From NCBI GenBank assembly GCA_947467385.1, contig CANIHJ010000016.1, forward strand, positions 1 to 32,272: a DNA stretch of 32,272 nt. The letters run 5' to 3'. This DNA comes from Deltaproteobacteria bacterium. GTDB lineage: Bacteria > Bdellovibrionota_C > UBA2361 > OMII01. Under the pieces are notes generated by a model, which saw only the letters and a program-made list of their open reading frames with translations, had not been told where the DNA came from and did no database searches. Shown in pieces: positions 18,570 through 26,301 of the stretch (within the stretch, counting starts at the first letter, position 1; every line of letters starts with the position of its first letter). The translations under genes and the position numbers were made by a program.

Positions 18570-19223
18570 ATGAGGGTTGACCAGTCTTCATACCGTATCC
18601 CTGAAGCTGCCCGCTTCATTGCCTTTGAGGGGATAAACGGGTGCGGCAAGACCACACTCATGCGGAGCCTAGTCTCCGACCTTCGGGCCAAAGGGCATGC
18701 GGCCGTTGAAACACGGGAACCAGGAGGCACCCCGCTCGGCGATGAGCTGCGAAAGCTCCTCCTGGAATGGCCGGGAGAAAAGATCTCGGAACGCACAGAG
18801 CTGCTGCTCTTCGCCGCGGGGCGGGCAGAGCACGTCGACAAGGTCATTCGGCCCAGCATCGCCAGCGGCTCGTGGGTGCTGTGTGACCGTTACCTCTATT
18901 CAAGCGTCGCGTTTCAAGGTTACGGCCGGGGGATTCAGCGTTCGCTCATCGACCAGGCAAATGACTTCGCGGTGCAGGGAGTTTTTCCGGACCTGGTTAT
19001 ACTGCTCGACATCGAACCGCAAGAGGGCCTGAGCCGCATCGCGGCGCGAAACGACTCCGGAAAGGACTCGTTTGAAGCCGAGGAGCTGGCTTTTCACGAG
19101 CGCATCCGGCGGGGCTTTCTTGAGGTCGCCGAGCAGTCGCCAGTTCCCTTTCTCGTGCTGGATGGCGCCCGCTCGCGCGAGGAACTCCACCAGCTCGCGG
19201 CAGCCGTGCTGCGCTGCGCTTAA
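18570..19223 (+). CDS. tmk: Thymidylate kinase
   Basis: Phosphorylates dTMP to dTDP with ATP, for DNA precursor supply. The 217 residues show the P-loop GINGCGKT at 21-28, the dTMP-binding TREPGGTPLG at 48-57, DRYLYSSVAFQG from Asp106 (the DRY/H motif), and a lid region RIAARNDSGKDSFE. The length is normal apart from a short N-terminal extension (MRVDQSSYRIPEAAR). The start is supported by AAGGA a few bases upstream. It is followed by holB after 27 nt, the standard bacterial arrangement. Confidence 0.96.
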   Translation: MRVDQSSYRIPEAARFIAFEGINGCGKTTLMRSLVSDLRAKGHAAVETREPGGTPLGDELRKLLLEWPGEKISERTELLLFAAGRAEHVDKVIRPSIASGSWVLCDRYLYSSVAFQGYGRGIQRSLIDQANDFAVQGVFPDLVILLDIEPQEGLSRIAARNDSGKDSFEAEELAFHERIRRGFLEVAEQSPVPFLVLDGARSREELHQLAAAVLRCA

Positions 19224-19250
19224 CACTTCCTTCCCGCACAGTTTCAACCT

Positions 19251-20240
19251 ATGGTATCCGGCGTGGCGAAGATTACAGGACACGCAACTCAACGGCAGGC
19301 GCTTGTGCAGCTGGCGCGAGATGAGCGCCTTCCGAGTTCCCTGCTCTTCTCGGGCATACCCGGTACCGGCAAGAGACTCGTGGCGCTGGAGCTGGCGGCG
19401 CAGCTGCTGTGCCTTGAGCGGCCCTTCGGGCCACAGGGCGGCTGCGGATCGTGCCGCGCATGCGCCCTGCTCCGCTCGGGAAACCACCCCGACCTTCACA
19501 CGCTCGCCTTCGGTGAGAACGGCGCCACGGTCGATGACCTTCGCGAAGCGCTTGAGAAGCTCAGCCTCAAGCCCTTCATGGGCGGGCGGAAGGTCGCCGT
19601 CCTTAACGATGCCGACAACATCTCGATCGTGGGGGCTAACATACTCCTCAAGTCGCTTGAGGAGCCGCGTCCGGAGACGTTCTACATATTGGTTGCCGCA
19701 AATACCTCGCGCTTGCCGGCCACAATCCTGTCGCGGTGCCAGCGCTGGTTCTTCGATCGGCTGTCGGTGCCCGAAGTTCAGGAGATACTGGCTGAGCGAG
19801 GGGCTGTAGCAATCACCGAGTCGGCGGCCGCGCTTACCGACGGATCTCTGCTTGATATCGACAGCCTCGGCGAGCGGGCAGAGCTGTGGGACGATGTCCG
19901 ATCAACGCTTGAGGCGGCTTACCGGGGGGATGTTAGCAAGGTTGGCAAGGCGGCGCAGGCGTGGGGCTCCGACAAGTCCGGCCTGCGGGCGCGGCTGGAT
20001 GTCCTCCGCTCGGCCATACGCCAAAATCTTTTGTCGAGTGCCCACGATCGGTCTGCCGCTGCAGTATGGGCGCACGCGCTGCAGAACGCGCTCGACACAG
20101 AATACCTTGCACTCGATCGTCACGTGAATCCTACGCTCGTACTTCTCCAGCTCCTCGATAGCTGCAGTGCTGCCCATGTGCAGCGCTACCAGTCCACCCC
20201 CAACTCGGCGACAACCATTCTCCAAAGGCTACAGGATTAG
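19251..20240 (+). CDS. holB: DNA polymerase III subunit delta' (clamp loader)
   Basis: AAA+ subunit of the clamp loader that opens the sliding clamp with DnaX and HolA. The 329 residues have a nucleotide-binding loop GIPGTGKR at 35-42, a four-cysteine zinc site (Cys54, Cys65, Cys68, Cys71 in the GGCGSCRAC region), the sensor-1 area KVAVLNDADNIS, LLKSLEEP and the arginine-finger motif LSRCQRWF near 160. The P-loop lysine is present, which E. coli delta' lacks. The C-terminal collar domain is only loosely conserved, as usual. The ATG has no clear ribosome site, so translation may depend on coupling to tmk, 27 nt upstream. Confidence 0.93.
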   Translation: MVSGVAKITGHATQRQALVQLARDERLPSSLLFSGIPGTGKRLVALELAAQLLCLERPFGPQGGCGSCRACALLRSGNHPDLHTLAFGENGATVDDLREALEKLSLKPFMGGRKVAVLNDADNISIVGANILLKSLEEPRPETFYILVAANTSRLPATILSRCQRWFFDRLSVPEVQEILAERGAVAITESAAALTDGSLLDIDSLGERAELWDDVRSTLEAAYRGDVSKVGKAAQAWGSDKSGLRARLDVLRSAIRQNLLSSAHDRSAAAVWAHALQNALDTEYLALDRHVNPTLVLLQLLDSCSAAHVQRYQSTPNSATTILQRLQD

Positions 20241-20302
20241 TCATCCCGCGCTCTCGCGGCCTGCGGCAGGACATGCCCACAGCTTTTATTCGGGCGGGTT
20301 TT

Positions 20303-20326
20303 CCAGGGCCGTTGCCTCGGCTCTGG
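20303..20326 (+). repeat. Hairpin between holB and the MetG-like domain gene
   Basis: CCAGGGCCG (20303-20311) pairs with CGGCTCTGG (20318-20326) with one G-U pair around a 6-nt loop. It lies in the 147-nt gap after holB and is not followed by T residues, so it looks more like a leader or RNA-processing structure than a terminator. A second small hairpin, CCGCG-CTCT-CGCGG, lies just after the holB stop. Confidence 0.4.
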
Positions 20327-20387
20327 ACATCCCCGGCCAATTGGCTGAAACTCCCAGTCCCAACATTCATAAGGCCAAAGGAACCGT

Positions 20388-20813
20388 ATGACCTCAGACA
20401 ATCAGGCCCCCTCAGCCACCCCCGCTCTTCAGCCAGCAACTGCTCCGGCCGCAGTTCAAACCCCACCCCCCCTGGCTGATGAGGAGATCGACATCGACCT
20501 CTTTGCGAAGGTCAAGCTCAGGACCGCGACGATTGAGGGTGTTGAGGCGGTTCCAAAGTCCAAAAAGCTGTACCGAATTCAGCTCGACGTAGGGGAGCTC
20601 GGGAAGCGCCAGATCGTTTCCGGTATCGCGCAGCACTATACGCCCGAGCAGCTGATTGGCAGGCAGATCGTGATCGTCGCGAACCTAAAGCCCGCCAAGC
20701 TCATGGGCGTCGACAGCCAGGGCATGCTCCTGGCCGCATCGACCGAGGCCGACGGAACGCTCGCGCTCCTCACTCCGGACAAGCCCATCGCCACCGGCGC
20801 GCGAGTCCGCTAA
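20388..20813 (+). CDS. Free-standing tRNA-binding domain (MetG C-terminal type)
   Basis: A 141-residue protein equal to the C-terminal tRNA-binding OB-fold of many bacterial methionyl-tRNA synthetases (EMAP-II/Arc1p-like). After a 35-residue Pro/Ala/Gln-rich, probably disordered start, IDIDLFAKVKLRTATI opens the fold. LYRIQLDVGELGKRQIVSGIA-type strands follow, then IVIVANLKPAKLMGV and QGMLLAAS, all hallmarks of the domain. No synthetase catalytic motifs (HIGH, KMSKS) are present in or next to it. The ATG has AAGGA 6 nt before it. It could assist a separate MetG in tRNA binding, or act as a CsaA/Trbp111-like tRNA-binding factor. The fold assignment is firm, the role inferred. Confidence 0.9.
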   Translation: MTSDNQAPSATPALQPATAPAAVQTPPPLADEEIDIDLFAKVKLRTATIEGVEAVPKSKKLYRIQLDVGELGKRQIVSGIAQHYTPEQLIGRQIVIVANLKPAKLMGVDSQGMLLAASTEADGTLALLTPDKPIATGARVR

Positions 20814-20846
20814 CGGCCCCCCATCGGCTGCGTTCGCGGTGCTGCA

Positions 20847-21626
20847 ATGAAGCTCGACCTAATCGATTCCCACACCCACCTCGACTCCGAGCAGTTCGAC
20901 AGCGACCGGGACGAGTGCATTCAACGGGCGCTGGCAGCTGGTGTTACCCGGCTTCTCTCAGTGGGCGCCAGTCGCGGCCTCGACTCGGCCCGCTCGGCTA
21001 TAGCCCTTGCGGAGCGATATCCCTTTATCTGGGCCAGCGCTGGAATCCATCCGCACGACGCCGGGCACGACCTGGCTTGGGGCGAACTTGAGCAGCTTGC
21101 GCAGCACCCAAAGGTGGTGGCGATTGGGGAAACAGGCCTCGACTTTTTTCGTGACTGGTCGCCGCGAGTGAGGCAGTACGCGCTTTTCGAGCACCAGATA
21201 GACCTGGCTGTCCGTGTCGCGAAGCCGCTTATTATTCATTCGCGCGAAGCCGGCGAGGAGTGCCTGCGGATACTTGAAGAGCGCGGCGCTCATCGAGTTG
21301 GTGGCGTGTTTCACTGCTATGCGGAGAACGCCACATTCGCTGAGAGGCTCAAGAAGATCGGTTTCCTCGTCTCTTTCCCGGGGGCTTTAACCTTCAAGAA
21401 GTCCGATCAGATGCGGTCCGTGTGTAAGGAAATCCCGATTGAGCAGATAATGGTTGAGACTGATGCCCCGTACATGGCCCCCGAGCCCCACCGCGGCAAT
21501 CGCTGCGAATCAGCTTTCGTCGTTGACACGGCGCGCTGCCTGGCAAAAGTGAAGGGGTTGTCCCTCGAGGAAGTTGCGGCGATAACTACGGAGAACGCGC
21601 TTCGGCTCTTTTCAACGATGAGGTAA
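20847..21626 (+). CDS. tatD: TatD-family metal-dependent hydrolase (DNase)
   Basis: TIM-barrel metallohydrolase; the family's best-studied members are Mg-dependent 3'-5' DNases involved in repair and DNA turnover. The 259 residues show all the expected metal ligands: His9 and His11 (DSHTHLD), Glu95 (IGETGLDFF), His131 (LIIHSREAG), His156 (GVFHCYAE) and Asp206 (METDAPY-type, here VETDAPYMAPEPHRG). Length is typical (about 255-265). It follows the MetG-like domain by 33 nt and precedes a crotonase gene by 6 nt, so it is in the same run of plus-strand genes. The ribosome site is weak. Confidence 0.95.
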   Translation: MKLDLIDSHTHLDSEQFDSDRDECIQRALAAGVTRLLSVGASRGLDSARSAIALAERYPFIWASAGIHPHDAGHDLAWGELEQLAQHPKVVAIGETGLDFFRDWSPRVRQYALFEHQIDLAVRVAKPLIIHSREAGEECLRILEERGAHRVGGVFHCYAENATFAERLKKIGFLVSFPGALTFKKSDQMRSVCKEIPIEQIMVETDAPYMAPEPHRGNRCESAFVVDTARCLAKVKGLSLEEVAAITTENALRLFSTMR

Positions 21627-21632
21627 CGCACC

Positions 21633-22415
21633 ATGGCCCCCGAATCCCTCGTCCTCTCCAGCTCGATGAGCCACATTACCACTATCACCATCAATCGCCC
21701 TGCGCATCGCAACTGCCTCACCAAAGAAACTATCTCCCAGCTCATCTCCGCCTTTGAGATAGCAGGCCGCGACCCGTCAGCCCGTTGCATCATGCTGCGC
21801 GGAGCCGGCAATGAGGCCTTCTGTGCGGGTGCTGACCTGCGCGAGCTCATCGATGACCCCTCGCCCGATTCACGGCGCGCCATGTTCGAGTCGATCGCGA
21901 GGCTCATCGAAACGATCCACCGCACACCACTTCCGGTTGTGGCCCTCGTGCACGGGTTTGCCCTTGCGGGCGGCTGCGGGCTCGCTGCCGCCTGCGATAT
22001 CACGGTCGCCGCAGACGATGCAGTGTTCGGCCTGCCCGAGGTGGGAATCGGCTTGGCCCCCATGGTTGTCATGGGGCCGCTAAGCAGGACCATCACCCGC
22101 AAGGCCCTCTCTCACCTCGTTCTCACCGGCGAGAGGATATCCGCCGCCCAGGCGCTTGATGCCGGACTGGTGACAGCGGTCGCGCCGAAAAATACGGCTG
22201 ATGAGGAGGCGCTTCTCGCCTGCCAGGGGCTGTGCAAGCAGAGCCCACAAGCTCTACAGGCTGCTAAAGCTGCGCTCATCGACGTGGGGGAACGCGACTA
22301 CTTCCCCTTCTTGCGCGAGCTCGCAGACCGAAGCGCCCTCGTGAGCCTCGGGTCGGATGCCGAGGAGGGGATGCGAGCCTTTACTGAAAAAAGGGCGCCC
22401 TCGTGGCGGGCATAA
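21633..22415 (+). CDS. Enoyl-CoA hydratase/isomerase (crotonase) family protein
   Basis: Acts on an acyl-CoA thioester; exact reaction not assignable. The 260 residues contain the CoA/oxyanion region FCAGADLREL at 63-72 and the second oxyanion segment LAGGCGLAAACDI at 111-123. In rat mitochondrial enoyl-CoA hydratase the residue after GGC is the catalytic Glu144; here it is Gly116. The second catalytic glutamate (rat Glu164) is kept as Glu136 in FGLPEVGIG. Single-glutamate crotonases include isomerases and methylglutaconyl-CoA hydratase-like enzymes, in which a GGxGLAxxCD pattern is common. A GAGG site overlaps the tatD stop, 6 nt upstream, and the next gene begins 4 nt after, so it is translationally tied to both. 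Confidence 0.9.
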   Translation: MAPESLVLSSSMSHITTITINRPAHRNCLTKETISQLISAFEIAGRDPSARCIMLRGAGNEAFCAGADLRELIDDPSPDSRRAMFESIARLIETIHRTPLPVVALVHGFALAGGCGLAAACDITVAADDAVFGLPEVGIGLAPMVVMGPLSRTITRKALSHLVLTGERISAAQALDAGLVTAVAPKNTADEEALLACQGLCKQSPQALQAAKAALIDVGERDYFPFLRELADRSALVSLGSDAEEGMRAFTEKRAPSWRA

Positions 22416-22419
22416 GCAC

Positions 22420-23247
22420 ATGAAGATAGGACGATACACCGTAACTCCAATTGTGTTTGCCTCCTTCCGGCTCGATGGTGGCTGCATGTTCGGTTCTGTC
22501 CCAAAGAACCTGTGGTCGAAGGCCATTCAGGCCGACACCGAGAACTGCATCCCGCTCGTGTGCCGCTGCCTGGTGGTCGAAGACGGATCTCGCACCTTTC
22601 TGGTTGATGTCGGGATTGGAAACAAGTGGAGCGACAAGCAGCGCGCCATTTACGGCATCAGCCTCGTGCCGGAGCTTGAGGGTGGTTACAAGCCAGACAA
22701 AGTCACGGATGTCATCTTAACCCACCTTCACTTCGACCACGCCGGCGGCATCTCGTTCCGCAACGCTGCGGGCGACCTGGCGCTTCGTTATCCCAAAGCG
22801 CGCGTCCACCTGCAGGCCGCGAATTGGCAACAGGCCCAAAACCCCTCCCCGAAGGACAGGGCTAGCTACCTGCCAGAAAATGTCGAGCCTCTCAGCAATG
22901 CGCAGCTCGTGCTGTGTGATGGCGTCGCAGAAATCGCGCCGGACATCATCGTTCATAAGGTAGACGGCCATACTCCTGGCCAGCAGTGGGTAGAGATCCG
23001 GGGGGGAGAAAAGCCGCTGTTCTTCGCGACAGACCTCATTCCAACGTCGCATCATCTCCCTCTCGCGTACCACATGGGATACGACGTTTGCGCAGAAACC
23101 CTCCTGCGAGAGAAACTCACGTTCCTTGACCGTGCCGTGCAGGAAGATGCAGTCGTCGTGTTTCAGCACGATTCGGCGGTCGAAGCGGCGCACGTGGCCC
23201 TCAACGAGCGCGGTCAGTTCGGCGTTCGCACTGCTGTAAGAATCTGA
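22420..23247 (+). CDS. Metallo-beta-lactamase-fold hydrolase
   Basis: A soluble di-metal hydrolase of the MBL superfamily. I start it at ATG 22420, 4 nt after the crotonase stop; the 275 residues then begin directly with the fold (MKIGRYTVTPIVF). An in-frame upstream start at 22357 would lie inside the crotonase gene. The metal site is complete: THLHFDHAGG with His102, His104, Asp106 and His107, then DGHTPGQQ, FATDLIP with the bridging Asp, and FQHD near the C-terminus. This pattern resembles lactonase or arylsulfatase-like MBL hydrolases rather than glyoxalase II or true beta-lactamases; there is no signal peptide. The substrate is unknown. It is the last gene of the tatD run before an A/T-rich gap. 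Confidence 0.88.
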   Translation: MKIGRYTVTPIVFASFRLDGGCMFGSVPKNLWSKAIQADTENCIPLVCRCLVVEDGSRTFLVDVGIGNKWSDKQRAIYGISLVPELEGGYKPDKVTDVILTHLHFDHAGGISFRNAAGDLALRYPKARVHLQAANWQQAQNPSPKDRASYLPENVEPLSNAQLVLCDGVAEIAPDIIVHKVDGHTPGQQWVEIRGGEKPLFFATDLIPTSHHLPLAYHMGYDVCAETLLREKLTFLDRAVQEDAVVVFQHDSAVEAAHVALNERGQFGVRTAVRI

Positions 23248-23325
23248 AATTAAAATATTTTCCGGCCTGCGTGCGGAATACGTGACCAAGCGCAAGCCAT
23301 GCCTGGCTTAGTGGCCCAAAGGCCC

Positions 23326-23331
23326 TATAAT
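23326..23331 (+). promoter_or_regulatory. Perfect -10 element upstream of the 509-residue gene
   Basis: TATAAT matches the sigma70 -10 consensus exactly. No convincing -35 lies at 16-18 nt (CTGGCT and neighbours). A start near 23338 would leave a leader of about 25 nt containing AAGGAA (23344-23349). The short repeat GGCC-CAAA-GGCC lies immediately before it and the gap opens with the palindrome AAAATATTTT (23252-23261). Confidence 0.4.
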
Positions 23332-23363
23332 GACGGGCTTGGCAAGGAATCAACGGTTAAACG

Positions 23364-24893
23364 GTGTTAGACCCAAAAAACAAAGACAGCAACGGCCAGC
23401 GTGAGCCCTCCCAACAGGATCGGCAGGACCTGTCGTATCCTGGCGCTGAAATCAACCGCTCGCTGTCAACCGAGCTGCCATTCACCCTTACCGTGCGCGA
23501 TATCTCAATCGACTCGCTCGAGCGGCTTCTTGCCGAGATAGCGCCTGATATCTCACAGCTTGTGTCCGGAGAGATCCGCGACCTCGTCGAAGAAAGCCGG
23601 TGCCTCAAGGGAGAGCAGTTGCGGTCCAAGTACTTTTCCTCAACGCCCATCACGATCTACCAGAACCGCACCTTCGTGCTGGACAATGGGCAGGCGCCCA
23701 GTGAGAAGCTGCACTCTGTGAAGATAATCGATGAGCGATGCCAACCGGAGAATCCCACCATCGAGATCTTCAAGCTCGGATTGCCCCAGACCTCCATCTC
23801 GGTCCGATTCTCTTTCGACACACTCCCGAATGATGAGCGATGGGCCCTTGTCAACCGCATCGGCTCGCTCATGGGGGTGCCCGACGCATGCGCCTCATTT
23901 CAGAGGGCCCCGCGCGAGGCAGAGCACCAGTGCTCAACGGGCTCCACCCTGCTTGAGGTGGGGCCGGGCGTTATTATCGAGACGCTCTCCACTACCCAAC
24001 CGCTGCCTGGGCCAAAAGCGTTTGCTGACAGGCAGCCGGGCCGTGGCTCTTGGATTATCGACAGCCTTGAATACTCCCAGCCCGACTACGAGGAGCAGAG
24101 TGAGCTGCTAAAGCTTATCGACCCGCGCGAGTTCGAGCCCGTGAAGGAACGCAACCTTCTGTCGAGCCTCCTGCTCCACACCGCCCGAATGTACGCAACC
24201 CAAGAGGGCGAGATCTCCGCCCAAAAGATCAATCGCGCCAGTCGCCACATCAACGAGCCGCTGACGCTTAGTTTTGAGCGCTGGATGGTGCTCGGCGATC
24301 CCGATGGCGAGGATGCCTTGATGTCGGATGATCTCCTCTCGCTCCTTTCCTCGGATCCCGATGGAAATCAGGACTGGCAGCCGCCTGAGGACACCTCCGC
24401 TTGGGCCGAGACACCGGAGGCCTTCCTGCCGGACTCATCCCCGGACCTTTTCACTGACGCACAGTTCAGCCCTTTCGAGGATGAGCAATCTTCCGCCGAA
24501 CCGCAGGAAGCTGGCATTGAGGATATCCCAGACTTCGGAACGAGGTCCCGGGTGACGCTTGAGAAGCGCAGCTCCCCATACGGCCAATACCGCATCTCGT
24601 TCTCTTCCGATGCTGCTGGGCTGGTCACTGATCAGGTAAACGATGACAGCTTTTTCAACAAGGATGCCCCTACTATCCGCGTCGATTTCCTTGACGACAA
24701 GAATGCTCGCAGCAGGTGGCGACTTCTGTCGAAGCTTCACGGCCAGCTGTCAGAGAGCATGGCAGTACCCGAAGACGAGGCCCACAACCTTGATACGATA
24801 GAGAGGGACTTCAGCTCGTCCGACATCTCATCCTCGGGAGATCAAGTTGCCCTCTACCTCGGCCGCATGCGCGTCATTGCAAGCCGGGGCTAG
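23364..24893 (+). CDS. Unknown protein, 509 residues, with acidic linker
   Basis: I do not recognise a family. The GTG start is the only option, because a stop codon precedes it by one codon; the AAGGAA site is about 14 nt away, which is long. There is no signal peptide and no membrane segment, so it should be cytosolic. Regions: a polar start (1-35); a helical and strand-rich N-terminal domain (about 36-310) with DISIDSLERLLAEIAPDIS at 46-64 and a repeated mixture of short strands; an acidic, Pro/Ser-rich, probably disordered stretch at 311-392; and a second folded piece (393-509) with TIRVDFLDDKNARSRWRLL. No catalytic motif, zinc site or nucleotide loop is seen. Codon use and base composition match the neighbours, so it looks native rather than acquired. 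Its stop overlaps that of the convergent thioredoxin gene. Confidence 0.75.
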   Translation: MLDPKNKDSNGQREPSQQDRQDLSYPGAEINRSLSTELPFTLTVRDISIDSLERLLAEIAPDISQLVSGEIRDLVEESRCLKGEQLRSKYFSSTPITIYQNRTFVLDNGQAPSEKLHSVKIIDERCQPENPTIEIFKLGLPQTSISVRFSFDTLPNDERWALVNRIGSLMGVPDACASFQRAPREAEHQCSTGSTLLEVGPGVIIETLSTTQPLPGPKAFADRQPGRGSWIIDSLEYSQPDYEEQSELLKLIDPREFEPVKERNLLSSLLLHTARMYATQEGEISAQKINRASRHINEPLTLSFERWMVLGDPDGEDALMSDDLLSLLSSDPDGNQDWQPPEDTSAWAETPEAFLPDSSPDLFTDAQFSPFEDEQSSAEPQEAGIEDIPDFGTRSRVTLEKRSSPYGQYRISFSSDAAGLVTDQVNDDSFFNKDAPTIRVDFLDDKNARSRWRLLSKLHGQLSESMAVPEDEAHNLDTIERDFSSSDISSSGDQVALYLGRMRVIASRG

Positions 24894-25276
24894 GGATGAG
24901 GCGCCGGGCCCTGGCGCATCCGAGCGACCGCCTCCCGGGCATCCACCATCTCAAGCCCTACCACTACCTTCGGCACTCCCCGTGAGCCGCTCTCGCGCGC
25001 GCACCGCTCAAAGAGCATCCGCCCCGCTTCGCTCCGCTCGATATCAACGATGGCATACGGCCGGCCGATCTCGCTTAGGGTCGCTTCAAGCGCCTTGCAT
25101 GCGGGGCACCACTCAGTCACAAGGGCTATCAGCGCGATATCCTCCGGCTCTCCCGCCATCTCAAGAAAGCTACGGCGCTCCTGGTCCGAGGCGAAAACCT
25201 GGACAGGCGCCATCGGGCGCCGCAGGAGCAGCAGCGCCACAGCTACGAGCACAATCGGCACAATCCACCGCCTCAT
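24890..25276 (-). CDS. Membrane-anchored thioredoxin-like protein (CPAC)
   Basis: Thioredoxin-fold protein with a periplasm-facing domain. With the start at 25276, supported by AGAGGA 6-7 nt upstream, it has 128 residues: an N-terminal anchor (MRRW then a hydrophobic run to about 18), then a thioredoxin core with TEWCPACKALE holding Cys57 and Cys60, and a cis-proline at Pro102 (RGVPKVVVG). The core is short and lacks part of the usual C-terminal helix, and it resembles glutaredoxin or NrdH-sized domains. A start at 25309 (11 more residues) is possible; the longest open frame, from 25399, overlaps the SPFH gene and is unlikely. It follows the SPFH gene by 52 nt and could maintain thiols of the SPFH/NfeD complex or of secreted proteins; that is inference. 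Confidence 0.8.
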   Translation of the reverse strand: MRRWIVPIVLVAVALLLLRRPMAPVQVFASDQERRSFLEMAGEPEDIALIALVTEWCPACKALEATLSEIGRPYAIVDIERSEAGRMLFERCARESGSRGVPKVVVGLEMVDAREAVARMRQGPAPHP

Positions 25277-25328
25277 CCCGAATCCTCTCTGCCTAAGAGC
25301 GCGCGCCATCAGCGCACCACTTCGGCCC

Positions 25329-26279
25329 TTAGCCTTTTGCGGCCCGCCCTTCTTCCTGAGCCTGCGCAGCTCCTGGAGCCCTGAAAATCCCCTTGGCAAG
25401 CGCTAGCATGCCGCCGATGTCCGTCAAGTTGGCTGGCAACACGACCGTATTTGTCTTCTGCGCTATCTTTCCGAGCTGTGGGATGTACTGCTCAGCGATG
25501 CGAAGCTCCATGGCCTGGCGACCGCCCTCCATCTGCAGCGACTGCCCGACAACGCGCAAGCCTTCCGCTGTGGCGCGCGCCACCTCAAGGATCGCCTCAG
25601 CTTCGCCCTTTGCCGTGTTTATCTGCGCCATCATGCGGGCCTCAGAATCCTTAATCTGGGCCTGTTTCTCTCCCTCGGCGCTGTTGATCGCAGAATCTCT
25701 CGCCCCTTCCGAGGCAAGGATTGCGGCCCGCTTTTCGCGCTCAGCCTTCATCTGCTTCTCCATCGCCGTAATAACCTCGCGCGGAGGGGTGATATTCTTG
25801 ATCTCGTAGCGCAGCACCTTAACACCCCACGCCTCGGCCGCCTTGTCGACCTCGACCACGACATTCGCATTGATGTGCGCACGCGCCTCAAATGTTTTGT
25901 CCAGCTCAATTTTTCCGATCTCGCTGCGGAGCGTCGTTTGCGCAAGTTGCATCATTCCGAACATGTAGTCATCGATCCCGTACGATGCAGCTTTTGCGTC
26001 AATAACGCGCACGTACAGGACACCGTCGACCGCAACTTGCACATTGTCGCTCGTGATACACACCTGCTCGGGGATGTCGACCACCTGTTCCTTCAGGGAG
26101 TGCCGGTACCGAACGGCGTCGAAATACGGAATGAGCACGTGAAAGCCGGCGTCAAGAGTCTTATGGTACTGGCCAAGCCGCTCGACGACGAAACGCATCT
26201 GCTGGGGAACGATCACCGCTCCCTTGAAAACGGTAACAACAACCAGCAATACTATCGCTATACCAACAATCTGAATCAT
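25329..26279 (-). CDS. qmcA: SPFH/Band 7 (stomatin/prohibitin) protein, QmcA-like
   Basis: Membrane scaffold protein; QmcA-type SPFH proteins form large ring assemblies in the inner membrane and associate with quality-control proteases. The 316 residues start with a single membrane segment (about 3-18), then the Band 7 domain with VPQQMRFVVERLGQYHKTL, LIPYFDAVRYRHSLKEQVVD, the conserved QLAQTTLRSEIGKIELDKTF and GVKVLRYEIKNITPP, and then a long charged coiled coil (about 165-240) rich in Glu, Ala, Lys and Arg. The tail has the NTVVLPANL motif seen in bacterial slipin/paraslipin proteins. A near-perfect AGGAGG site lies just before the ATG. It is 22 nt downstream of NfeD, its usual operon partner. 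Confidence 0.94.
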   Translation of the reverse strand: MIQIVGIAIVLLVVVTVFKGAVIVPQQMRFVVERLGQYHKTLDAGFHVLIPYFDAVRYRHSLKEQVVDIPEQVCITSDNVQVAVDGVLYVRVIDAKAASYGIDDYMFGMMQLAQTTLRSEIGKIELDKTFEARAHINANVVVEVDKAAEAWGVKVLRYEIKNITPPREVITAMEKQMKAEREKRAAILASEGARDSAINSAEGEKQAQIKDSEARMMAQINTAKGEAEAILEVARATAEGLRVVGQSLQMEGGRQAMELRIAEQYIPQLGKIAQKTNTVVLPANLTDIGGMLALAKGIFRAPGAAQAQEEGRAAKG

Positions 26280-26301
26280 CCGCCTCCTCCCTATGCAGAG
26301 C

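Noticed and set aside
23257-23275. TTCCG/CGGAA hairpin after the MBL gene as a terminator
   Set aside because: Only 5 bp, and on the plus strand it is followed by ATACGTGACC with no T run.
25277-25399. Upstream extension of the anchored thioredoxin gene to 25399
   Set aside because: It would overlap the SPFH gene by 71 nt and place a basic non-signal stretch before the membrane anchor; the start at 25276 has the best ribosome site.
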